A stretch of 6,495 nucleotides of DNA from JBBRLG01 sp038231495 (GTDB lineage Bacteria > Planctomycetota > Planctomycetia > Gemmatales > Gemmataceae): positions 1 through 6,495 of the forward strand of contig JBBRLG010000431.1 of the NCBI GenBank assembly GCA_038231495.1, written 5' to 3'. The translations under genes were made by a program, and so were the position numbers. Positions 1-5,954 of this stretch are shown piece by piece. How positions within the stretch are numbered: the first letter of the stretch is position 1; the number at the start of each line of letters is the position of its first letter. A model generated the notes under the pieces. The model was not told the origin of the DNA, did no database searches, and was given only the letters and a program-made list of their open reading frames with translations.

Positions 1-970
1 ACTCCTCACCCGGTTGGGCCGTGGGCACGAACACCGCCCAGACGGAATCCAGCGGCAAGCCGGGCCGAAAGTCGAACAGGCCGCGACCGCGGCGCAGCAC
101 CCGCTCCTCCCCTTCCAGGTGGCATTGCTCGCACACGGCGTCGCGCAACGCGGGCGTCATTTGCCCCGCACTGCCGGGGTTCGCGATGTCCAGCGTGCCG
201 CCGCCCTCGACGTGCCGACCGCCGGGGCCGTGGCAGCGCTCGCAGCCGATGACGTGGCCGGAAAAGGCGGGCGGGTCGTAGCGGTTGCTCGTGCCGGGGT
301 GCGGCTGGAAGCGGTTGGCGTGGCAATAAAGGCAGCTGGCGACAATGGGCCGGCCATGAACCTGGTCGCGGCCGAAGCCCGGTGACAGATCCCAAATTTG
401 TTTCTGGGAATACCAGCTGATTGGCGTCTGAAAAAGGAAGCCGTTGCGGTCGGTCAGGTAAGAATGCCCGTGCGTGCCCGAGCCGATGACGTAATCGACC
501 GGCGTGTCGAAGACGTAAGCCGATTTGCCGCCCGCGCCGAGGCGGGTTTCGCGCTGCACCACTTTGCCGCCTTCGCGGAGCATCTCAAACCGCGACCCGA
601 AAGCCTCGAACGGGTTGTGGTGGCCTTCGTACGGCGGCTCGCCGGTAAACGCGGCCGTCGGCAACAGCGACCGGCCCATCGGGTGGCGGCGGAACGAATC
701 CGTTTCGGCCTTGTGGCAGGTCCCACACGTCGCGTCGCCGACATAAGGTACGTCCGGGTGGACGTTGCGATACGGTCCCGGGTAGGTACGCCTCGGGTCG
801 GGCGCGGCGGGCACGCCGGTGGCTTGGGCATTGGTCCCGGCCGGTGCAGGCTGCCAGGGGTAATAGAACCATGCCACAACTCCCCCGATGGTGCCAAGCA
901 GGCCGATCCCTGCCAGCGCCAGCAGCCAGGCGGGCGACCGGGGCTGGACAGGTGCTGGGGTGGTGTCCAT
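1..970 (-). CDS. Membrane-anchored multiheme c-type cytochrome, C-terminus cut by window edge
   Basis: The minus-strand frame from the ATG at 970-968 stays open for 323 codons and leaves the window, so only the N-terminal part is visible. Residues 14-36 form one hydrophobic helix after a short N-terminus, which suggests an inner-membrane anchor with the rest in the periplasm. Four CxxCH haem c sites are visible: CGTCH (82-86), CLYCH (213-217), CERCH (243-247) and CEQCH (280-284). Other histidines, such as the RRHPMGR segment near 94-100 and GTHGHS near 165-170, could be distal ligands. The spacing and the CERCHGPG and SCLYCHANR contexts resemble the cytochrome c554-like multiheme proteins frequent in Planctomycetes, which often continue into C-terminal TPRs; whether this one does cannot be seen. 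A role in periplasmic electron transfer is inferred; donor and acceptor are unknown. The start lies 62 bp after the stop of the upstream gene without a convincing terminator, so co-transcription is likely. No clear Shine-Dalgarno precedes the ATG. Confidence 0.88.
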   Translation of the reverse strand, partial: MDTTPAPVQPRSPAWLLALAGIGLLGTIGGVVAWFYYPWQPAPAGTNAQATGVPAAPDPRRTYPGPYRNVHPDVPYVGDATCGTCHKAETDSFRRHPMGRSLLPTAAFTGEPPYEGHHNPFEAFGSRFEMLREGGKVVQRETRLGAGGKSAYVFDTPVDYVIGSGTHGHSYLTDRNGFLFQTPISWYSQKQIWDLSPGFGRDQVHGRPIVASCLYCHANRFQPHPGTSNRYDPPAFSGHVIGCERCHGPGGRHVEGGGTLDIANPGSAGQMTPALRDAVCEQCHLEGEERVLRRGRGLFDFRPGLPLDSVWAVFVPTAQPGEE

Positions 971-1032
971 GAGTCGGGGTTCCGTTCGACCGATTTTTCG
1001 GACAAATGCGACGGTTAAACAAGCTTATGTCG

Positions 1033-4000
1033 TCAGCGCCCGCTGTTAGGGCGGAGCAGCAGCAGGTAGCGCTGCCCCAGCGGCCGGCCGAAGAAGTCCA
1101 GGCCGGCACCGGACTCCGCCGCTTCGGCGCTGGCGTACAAGCCATCGACGTACTCGTGTAGCAACTCCCCCGCCCGGTCGCCGTCGCCCCTCTCGACGGC
1201 CAGCATAGCGCGGACCACGGACAGTTCCGCCTGTTGTCGCAAACCCTGCACCAGCTGCATGATGGTTTGGATCCGCTTGCGGCGGATGTCGTCGCCGCGG
1301 TAGTAGACGCCCAGGGGCGTCCGGTTTTCCACCGGGCCGTCGATCACCGCCTGGGCCACCAGGGTCGCGATGTCCGAACGGAGTGGCGAATAAGGGTCGT
1401 CAGGTTCCGTCTGGGCCGCCGTCGCCGCCATCTTTGCCAGTTCGCCGTCGGCGGCGGCGTAGTCGCCCGTCGCCGCGAACAGCAGCAGCCGGATTAGCCC
1501 ATACCGCTCCGGCCCCAGCACGTCCTCGTGCGCCGGCTCCAGCCACTCGCGCACCTCCGACACTCGGCCCGTGAACAGGAAAAGCTCCAACTCCAAACTC
1601 ATCCCTTCGGCCCCGAAGGCGGATACGTCCGACGCCTCCAGAATCTCGAGCGCCTTGCCGGGCAGGCCGTTGCCCGCCGCCAGCTTGGCGCGGTCCAGCA
1701 CCTTACGGTTAGCCGAATTCACCTCGAATTGATCGAGGTTCTTTTTCACGACGGCCGCCTGGTCGTCGATCTGCTTTTGCAACGTTTCGAGCCGCCCGGC
1801 GAACTTGTCCGCCGCCTCACCGGCCGTCGGACCGGCGGCCTTCAGGGAGTTATACTCGTCGCGCAAGTGTTTCAGCTGTAGGTCGCCGTAGCCCATGGCG
1901 CGAAAGATGGAGGCAAGGCGGTTGTGGGCCTGGGTCAAGTCCGGTTGCAGGATCAGAGCCTGGTAGAGGGCGCTGACGGCCTGGGCACGGCGGATACGTT
2001 CCAGCTGCCACAACCCGCCGAGCGAGCCGCCGTAGGCCGCCCGTTCACTCGTATAGGAATTCAGCCGGACGTACGCCTCGCCGAGCAGCAAATAGGCGCG
2101 GGCGTCGTCGGGGTTGGCGTGGATCGCCCGGCGGCCCGCACGCACTGCCAGGAAGGCGGCGGAAGGTGGCCCCGAGTCGCGGCCCAGTAGATAGCCGATC
2201 CGTAATTTGAGGGCGAACTCCTCAACCGGCGTCACCACGCGCGGACCCCACGGTTCGTTAAAGGTGTGGCGGACGGCGGCCGCCTGGCTGGCGCGCAGGG
2301 TCAAATCCGCGATGGCCGTCGGTCCGTCGCCGGCCTGCGTGAAGCCGAACACCGCGGCGGCCAGGCTCGCGTCCCACTCCGTCGCGTGCATCGCCTCCGT
2401 CGGGTTGCGGCGGGAGTCGAAATAATCGAGAAACAGCGCGGCGTCCTCGCGGTCGGCGGCGCGCGGCGGCCGGGGCTTGGCCACGAGGTCGTACCAGCCC
2501 GCCGGCTTCGGCTCGCGGCCCGCCCACACGCGCGGTGCTTTTTTGTCCTCTGCGGGGAAAAACGCCTGCCGGTCCAGGTCGAGCCGCAACGCCGCGAATG
2601 GGTCGAGCCGGCCCGCCGTCGGGTCGTTCCAGCCGAAGACCGCCGTGCCGTTTTCGAGGTACAACAGCGGCCACTCGTCGCCCATGCGCGCCAGCTGGAA
2701 CAGGACGGGGCGCGTGCGCACGGCCTCGATCTGGGGCAAAACCAGGTGGTGGATGTGGTGCTTGCGCAGCACGTCGCGCCACGCCGCCGCCTTGGGGTTG
2801 TCCGCCGCGGGGTTCTTGCCCAGAAGTGCCTGGCGCACGGCCAGGTAGTCCGCGGCCGTGTCGCGGTCGAACAGCGGCCACCGCGAGTCGATAAAGCCAC
2901 GCTCCTCCGGACACAGCCACGCCAGTTGCTGGGCCGTCTCCACCGAGAAAACGAATCCGGGCGTCTGGTCGGTAAACACGCCTTTTTCGTGCCACTGGCG
3001 CAGTTGCCCGGCCGCAAGGGCAAGACCCGGATCGCCCTCGACGTTCCAGCGGCGTACGTCGTACGGCGTGGACTGGAGCCAGCCCGGCCAGGAAAGCACC
3101 AGCAGCGCCGCCCCCACCAGCAGCGTCAAGCCGCGGCCGCCGAACGCCCAGCGGTCCAGGTGAGCGCTCGGCGCGCCGGCACCCACCTGGCGCGTGTACC
3201 AGGCCTGGAAATTCAGCGCCAGGATCGGCGCGGAGGCGATCGCGAAGAACGGGATCAGGCGGGCCTGGTAGGCACTCAACGCCAACAGCACCAGCCAGGT
3301 CAAAACGTGTGCCCAGCGTAGGCCGCGGGCGTTCAACACCAGGGCAAACAGACCCAGTGCGATCAGCGCGAAATACGTCAAACCCGTGGCGTTCAACCCG
3401 GATTGCGGCCGGAAGTAGCCGGCCTCGAACGGCGAAGTCACCAGCGCGCGGAAGGTGTCGTCCTGTTTGAGCACGTCGTACGAACCGGACAGGCCCAGGT
3501 CGGCGGGAAGGATAGTAAAAACGTGGTAGTGGTGCGGGTTCAGCAAGCAGGCCGTCACGGATACGGCCAGGATGACCAGTAGCGCCAAGCCCGCCCCCCG
3601 CGCGCCTGCCAATCGTTGACTGCTGGCGGCAACCAGTGATCGTAGCACGGCACCGACGGCATAGAGTGCCAGGACGACCAACCCCAACACAAACCAGCCG
3701 TCGAAGTTGACCCAGACGGCAAACAGGACCGGCACGGGCCAGCAACGCACCGCTGCTACGGACACTTCGCCCACCGTTCGTTCGAGCAACCAAAGCAACA
3801 AGGCGAGGAAGAGGTACGAGACGCAGACCGAGCTAAAGGGCACATACGCCGCGAGGGCGAGGACGGCCAGGCCGGCACAGGCCACGGGCACCAACCAGCC
3901 ACGGCCCGAGCGGCCGGCGAAGACCAGCGCTCCCGCCGTCAGGGCGACAAAGAGCGCTTTCAAGGCGACCAGCCCGTTTTCCGGAAATAGCGAATAGATG

Positions 4001-4380
4001 CCGTAGGACAGCAGGTCGAACCCCCAGCTGGTGTTGACCCAATACGCTCCCGCTGTCGTGGACGCAAACGGGTCGGTGCCGAAGGTGTACTTGCCCTGCG
4101 CCAGCAGTTTGCCGGCTCCGAGGTGCAGGAACAGGTCGCTGTTGCGTGCCGGGAACGAGGCCAGGAGGAACGCGAGGGTTAGAAGGATGACAACGAGCGC
4201 GCAATCCATCAGGGATTGATCGCCCGCCGGGAGGCTGAGATTGTTCGCAGTGCCCGGAAGTCCGGCGGGCAGCGGGGGTAAGGGAATCGACGTGTCAACC
4301 GCCGCGACCGTGATGGCGGCAGGTTCCGGGGCCTTTGCAGGTGGCGCGGGCACTGCGCCCAAGTGTTCGTCGGCGGCCAT
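1033..4380 (-). CDS. GT-C-like polytopic membrane protein with C-terminal TPR repeats (1115 aa)
   Basis: Residues 1-57 are a proline/alanine-rich, probably cytosolic tail. Roughly ten hydrophobic helices follow between about 58 and 431 (for example 58-76, 136-155, 160-199, 216-245, 264-280, 331-349, 357-390, 416-431). The first loop carries SDLFLHLGAGKLL (81-93) and TDPFASTTAGAYWVN (102-116). This matches the loop pattern D-x-W/L-x-H-x-x-x-G then T/S-D-P-F-S of uncharacterised GT-C-fold-like proteins, where an acidic residue in this loop is the usual catalytic position; D82 is the candidate. Further family-type blocks are WVNFDGWFVLG (223-233), LLNPHHYHVF (279-288) and RLIPFFAIASAPILA (374-388). 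A soluble domain (about 440-640) includes GFIDSRWPLFDRD (495-507). TPR-like helical pairs follow at about 742-775 and 797-830, then a possible coiled coil (about 855-895) and weaker helical repeats to 1080. Lipid-linked sugar transfer is possible but unproven; a non-catalytic TPR scaffold is the alternative. The ATG at 4380 gives the full tail; Met58 (4209) is an alternative start. Confidence 0.88.
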   Translation of the reverse strand: MAADEHLGAVPAPPAKAPEPAAITVAAVDTSIPLPPLPAGLPGTANNLSLPAGDQSLMDCALVVILLTLAFLLASFPARNSDLFLHLGAGKLLAQGKYTFGTDPFASTTAGAYWVNTSWGFDLLSYGIYSLFPENGLVALKALFVALTAGALVFAGRSGRGWLVPVACAGLAVLALAAYVPFSSVCVSYLFLALLLWLLERTVGEVSVAAVRCWPVPVLFAVWVNFDGWFVLGLVVLALYAVGAVLRSLVAASSQRLAGARGAGLALLVILAVSVTACLLNPHHYHVFTILPADLGLSGSYDVLKQDDTFRALVTSPFEAGYFRPQSGLNATGLTYFALIALGLFALVLNARGLRWAHVLTWLVLLALSAYQARLIPFFAIASAPILALNFQAWYTRQVGAGAPSAHLDRWAFGGRGLTLLVGAALLVLSWPGWLQSTPYDVRRWNVEGDPGLALAAGQLRQWHEKGVFTDQTPGFVFSVETAQQLAWLCPEERGFIDSRWPLFDRDTAADYLAVRQALLGKNPAADNPKAAAWRDVLRKHHIHHLVLPQIEAVRTRPVLFQLARMGDEWPLLYLENGTAVFGWNDPTAGRLDPFAALRLDLDRQAFFPAEDKKAPRVWAGREPKPAGWYDLVAKPRPPRAADREDAALFLDYFDSRRNPTEAMHATEWDASLAAAVFGFTQAGDGPTAIADLTLRASQAAAVRHTFNEPWGPRVVTPVEEFALKLRIGYLLGRDSGPPSAAFLAVRAGRRAIHANPDDARAYLLLGEAYVRLNSYTSERAAYGGSLGGLWQLERIRRAQAVSALYQALILQPDLTQAHNRLASIFRAMGYGDLQLKHLRDEYNSLKAAGPTAGEAADKFAGRLETLQKQIDDQAAVVKKNLDQFEVNSANRKVLDRAKLAAGNGLPGKALEILEASDVSAFGAEGMSLELELFLFTGRVSEVREWLEPAHEDVLGPERYGLIRLLLFAATGDYAAADGELAKMAATAAQTEPDDPYSPLRSDIATLVAQAVIDGPVENRTPLGVYYRGDDIRRKRIQTIMQLVQGLRQQAELSVVRAMLAVERGDGDRAGELLHEYVDGLYASAEAAESGAGLDFFGRPLGQRYLLLLRPNSGR

Positions 4381-4436
4381 GCTGGCAGGCTCTTGGTCGA
4401 AGTGGGGGGGATGACGGGAAAACGCTGACGCCCTGT

Positions 4437-4465
4437 AGGTTAACCAGCCGCGGCACCGGGGTCAA
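4437..4465 (-). promoter_or_regulatory. Putative sigma70-type promoter for the GT-C/TPR gene
   Basis: Reading the minus strand, TTGACC (4465-4460, five of six consensus bases) is followed after exactly 17 nt by TAACCT (4442-4437, three of six). This would place the transcript start about 50 nt before the ATG at 4380. It is the best -35 match I found upstream of this gene, but the -10 is poor and planctomycete promoters are not well defined, so it is only a candidate. Confidence 0.35.
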
Positions 4466-4555
4466 GGGCGTGGACCATTAGCCCGCCGAATAACCGGCAA
4501 TCCTTACCGATTAGAAAAATGTGAGAAGATTGTGGTTTTTCTGAGAGGATTATCC

Positions 4556-4584
4556 TTGACAGACGGACCAACGGGAAGGATGAT
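4556..4584 (+). promoter_or_regulatory. Putative sigma70-type promoter for the DUF1559 gene
   Basis: A perfect TTGACA (4556-4561) is followed after 17 nt by GATGAT (4579-4584, four of six matches to TATAAT). It lies just downstream of a locally AT-rich stretch (about 4505-4555) that stands out in this GC-rich window. A start near 4591 would give a leader of about 110 nt before the ATG at 4701. A perfect -35 at ideal spacing is good support, but there is no experimental or comparative evidence. Confidence 0.5.
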
Positions 4585-4686
4585 GAGCTACTAGTACCGT
4601 TTCGTTTGCCGAGAACGCCCTTTCTCCATCGTCTTCGAGTTTGTCGGTAAACGGTATCGTTATTGTCTTATTTCCAGTCTCGTCCC

Positions 4687-4694
4687 AAGGGAGG
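4687..4694 (+). promoter_or_regulatory. Shine-Dalgarno site fixing the DUF1559 start at 4701
   Basis: AAGGGAGG ends six bases before the ATG at 4701, a strong ribosome-binding site at good spacing. It is informative because the reading frame is open further upstream to a TTG at 4641, which would add 20 residues in front of the prepilin signal. No comparable site precedes that TTG. Confidence 0.8.
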
Positions 4695-4700
4695 TTTTCC

Positions 4701-5612
4701 ATGGCCTTAGTCCGTAGGTGGATGCGCAACCGCGCCTTCACGCTCATCGAACTGCTCGTGGTCATCGCCATCATCGGCATCCTGATCGGACTGCTGCTGC
4801 CGGCGGTTCAGAAAATCCGCGAAGCGGCGGCCCGCACCCAGTCGCTGAACAACCTCAAGCAGCTCAGCCTCGCGCTGCACAGTTGCCACGACACTTACAA
4901 CAAAATGCCGCCCGCATTCGGCTATTTCCCCGGCAAGCCGGACGGCAGCGGCAACAACGGCGGTACGGTTAATGCCAACTATAGCCCCGCCCACCACGGC
5001 TCCGGCCTGTACTACCTCCTGCCTTTCATCGAACAAGAACCCCTTTACAAATCGATGCAGGGCGACTCCTGGTTTGATTGGGAAGCCTCCGGCGGTTCCG
5101 GCGCAGTTGTCAAGACGTTCCTCAGCCCCTCGGACCCCGAATCGGCCATTGGCAAACCCAACGGCGGTCGGGCAGGGGCTAGTTACGCCCTCAACCAGTA
5201 CGTCTTGGGGCCCAAGGACCAAAACAACGGTTCGCCCGATGGCGACTGGAACTACCAGGGCCGGGCCACGTTCGCCGCTTCGTTCCCCGATGGCACCACG
5301 AACATCATCATGTTCGTCGAACGGTTCTTGATATGCAAGGGTAATACCTCGATCTGGGGCGAGTCAAACCCCGGCCAGGGCACGAACGGCTACAATCTGG
5401 CGGTGGTCCACCACACGCGGTTGCCGCAGTTCAACCCCAAGCCGTCTGCCTGCGACCCGTATACCAACGCCTCGCACTCGGTGGCCGGCATCCTCGTCGG
5501 CTTGGGCGATGGTAGCTCGCGCCTGGTCTCGGCCGGCATCTCGCCGCTGACGTGGGCACAGGCTATCCTTCCCGACGACGGCATTCCGCTCGGAGCGGAC
5601 TGGAACCCGTAA
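4701..5612 (+). CDS. DUF1559 domain protein with type IV prepilin-like N-terminal signal (303 aa)
   Basis: The N-terminus is a short basic leader (MALVRRWMRNRA) followed by FTLIELLVVIAIIGILIGLL, the class III prepilin/pseudopilin signal. Cleavage would fall between Ala12 and Phe13; Glu17 is the conserved E at +5, and residues 13-34 are the membrane and assembly helix. Typical DUF1559 blocks follow: VQKIREAAAR (36-45), NNLKQLSLALH (50-60), HDTYNKMPPAFG (63-74), a SPSDP segment (132-136), and the C-terminal block with His259 and Asp270-Gly271 (H-Xn-DG), ending SAGISPLTWAQAI and LGADW. The length is normal for the family, which is massively expanded in Planctomycetes and probably exported or assembled through a type II secretion or pilus-like machinery; the exact role is unknown. 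Two departures from the common form are ten rather than nine residues between His and Asp-Gly, and Ser instead of the usual Cys before PSDP. It has its own promoter candidate, Shine-Dalgarno and terminator. Confidence 0.95.
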   Translation: MALVRRWMRNRAFTLIELLVVIAIIGILIGLLLPAVQKIREAAARTQSLNNLKQLSLALHSCHDTYNKMPPAFGYFPGKPDGSGNNGGTVNANYSPAHHGSGLYYLLPFIEQEPLYKSMQGDSWFDWEASGGSGAVVKTFLSPSDPESAIGKPNGGRAGASYALNQYVLGPKDQNNGSPDGDWNYQGRATFAASFPDGTTNIIMFVERFLICKGNTSIWGESNPGQGTNGYNLAVVHHTRLPQFNPKPSACDPYTNASHSVAGILVGLGDGSSRLVSAGISPLTWAQAILPDDGIPLGADWNP

Positions 5613-5679
5613 GCGGCCCGTCCTTCTGGGACCGGATTGGGGAAAGCCTCCAATTGATCGGCCCCCCTGACACTAATCG

Positions 5680-5722
5680 AGGCTTCCGTTCCGATTTCTC
5701 GGGACGGAAGCCTTCCTTCTTA
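5680..5722 (+). terminator. Rho-independent terminator of the DUF1559 gene
   Basis: A 15-bp stem with a single T-G wobble (left arm 5680-5694, right arm 5699-5713, sequence AGGCTTCCGTTCCGA on the left) closes a TTTC tetraloop and is followed by the pyrimidine-rich tail TCCTTCTT. It begins 67 nt after the stop codon at 5612. The tail is interrupted a few bases later by a mobile-element insertion; before insertion it would have continued TTAC-TTTC. Confidence 0.8.
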
Positions 5723-5723
5723 C
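5716..5723 (+). repeat. Left copy of 8-bp target-site duplication (CTTCTTAC)
   Basis: CTTCTTAC lies directly outside the left terminal inverted repeat and is repeated exactly at 5861-5868, directly outside the right one. The preceding C also matches (a C occurs at 5715 and 5860), but the base at 5860 belongs to the symmetrical terminal repeat, so 8 bp is the more economical reading. Confidence 0.85.
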
Positions 5724-5735
5724 GTAACCGTTCAC
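5724..5735 (+). repeat. Left terminal inverted repeat of the MITE
   Basis: GTAACCGTTCAC is the exact reverse complement of 5849-5860. It is joined to the inner inverted repeat with no spacer. Confidence 0.85.
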
Positions 5736-5766
5736 TCCCCCCCTTACGAAGGGGGGGGTAGGGGGG
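5736..5766 (+). repeat. Inner inverted repeat of the MITE, left arm (31 bp, poly-C/poly-G)
   Basis: The arm reads T, seven C, TTACGAA, eight G, TA, six G, and pairs perfectly with 5808-5838. The first part is itself a small palindrome: a nine-base CCCCCCCTT stem with an ACG loop. In one frame such units translate to strings like PPLRKGG, a signature of spurious ORFs over this kind of intergenic palindrome in many bacteria, so it should not be called a gene. Confidence 0.85.
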
Positions 5767-5807
5767 TGGAAATAGCGCGATGACCGCGTACTGCAATCGT
5801 TCTTAAC

Positions 5808-5838
5808 CCCCCCTACCCCCCCCTTCGTAAGGGGGGGA
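5808..5838 (-). repeat. Inner inverted repeat of the MITE, right arm (31 bp)
   Basis: This is the exact reverse complement of 5736-5766: six C, TA, eight C, TTCGTAA, seven G, A. Unlike the left arm, it is separated from its terminal repeat by ten bases, GAAGTTGCCG (5839-5848). Confidence 0.85.
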
Positions 5839-5848
5839 GAAGTTGCCG

Positions 5849-5860
5849 GTGAACGGTTAC
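5849..5860 (-). repeat. Right terminal inverted repeat of the MITE
   Basis: GTGAACGGTTAC is the exact reverse complement of 5724-5735. Read inward, this end continues with CGGCAACTTC, which the left end lacks, so it may preserve more of the parental transposon end. Confidence 0.85.
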
Positions 5861-5868
5861 CTTCTTAC
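5861..5868 (+). repeat. Right copy of 8-bp target-site duplication (CTTCTTAC)
   Basis: Exact copy of 5716-5723, directly outside the right terminal repeat. Both copies are undiverged, which suggests a fairly recent insertion. Confidence 0.85.
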
Positions 5869-5954
5869 TTTCACCGCCCTACCGGGGAACGCGGCCCATT
5901 CTCCCAGCTGAACCTGTGCCTAAACGATTCATTCTTCTACCTCCGGGACTCACG

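Larger units (their letters stand above)
5724..5860. mobile_element. 137-bp MITE-like element with GTAA ends, probably IS66-type
   Basis: The element is bounded by perfect 12-bp terminal inverted repeats, GTAACCGTTCAC (5724-5735) and GTGAACGGTTAC (5849-5860), and flanked by an exact 8-bp direct repeat. Inside is a perfect 31-bp inverted repeat (5736-5766 with 5808-5838) around a 41-nt centre. There is no room for a transposase and no plausible gene, so it would have to be moved in trans. Ends beginning GTAA with an 8-bp duplication are characteristic of the IS66 family; that assignment is from established family knowledge and was not checked against a relative. Read as RNA or single-stranded DNA, the whole element folds into one long hairpin of about 43 bp with a 10-nt bulge on the right arm. 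It separates the DUF1559 terminator from the lipoprotein gene. Confidence 0.82.
5843..5871 (+). promoter_or_regulatory. Weak hybrid promoter candidate at the MITE right end
   Basis: TTGCCG (5843-5848, four of six) lies inside the element and is followed after 17 nt by TACTTT (5866-5871, three of six) in the duplicated target site and flank. It points toward the lipoprotein gene. The match is poor and could be chance; it is listed because no better promoter was found between the terminator and the ATG at 5955. Confidence 0.2.

Noticed and set aside
398..1018. Open frames of about 180-206 residues on both strands over the cytochrome region
   Set aside because: The minus-strand frame starting at 970 carries four CxxCH motifs and a membrane anchor and runs off the window. 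The other frames are low-complexity shadows of it.
971..1032. Small palindrome CCGA-AAAA-TCGG between the GT-C/TPR and cytochrome genes as a terminator
   Set aside because: The stem is only four base pairs and no T-run follows it on the minus strand.
2266..3321. A 351-residue open frame on the plus strand, antisense to the GT-C/TPR gene
   Set aside because: It is rich in Arg, Gly and Gln with no domain, no ribosome-binding site or promoter, and is explained by the codon bias of the opposite strand.
2258..3793. A 511-residue open frame on the minus strand inside the GT-C/TPR gene
   Set aside because: It is an out-of-frame shadow in GC-rich DNA: Arg/Gly/Pro/Ala-rich with no recognisable domain, fully inside a gene with clear membrane and TPR features.
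4641..4700. TTG at 4641 as an upstream start for the DUF1559 protein
   Set aside because: It would add 20 non-conserved residues before the prepilin signal and has no ribosome-binding site, while AAGGGAGG sits six bases before the ATG at 4701.
5563..5796. A 77-residue minus-strand open frame containing PPPYPPLRKGG
   Set aside because: It is the translation of the poly-C/poly-G palindrome of the MITE and of the terminator stem, a known source of spurious gene calls.
5736..5838. CRISPR-like or phage attachment-site reading of the repeated C/G arms
   Set aside because: There are only two copies, in inverted orientation, with no spacers, cas genes or integrase. Terminal repeats and a target duplication explain the structure better.
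5916..5954. GTG at 5916 as the start of the lipoprotein
   Set aside because: It would add 13 residues and give an unusually long signal peptide. The ATG at 5955 gives a normal one, although neither start has a strong Shine-Dalgarno.
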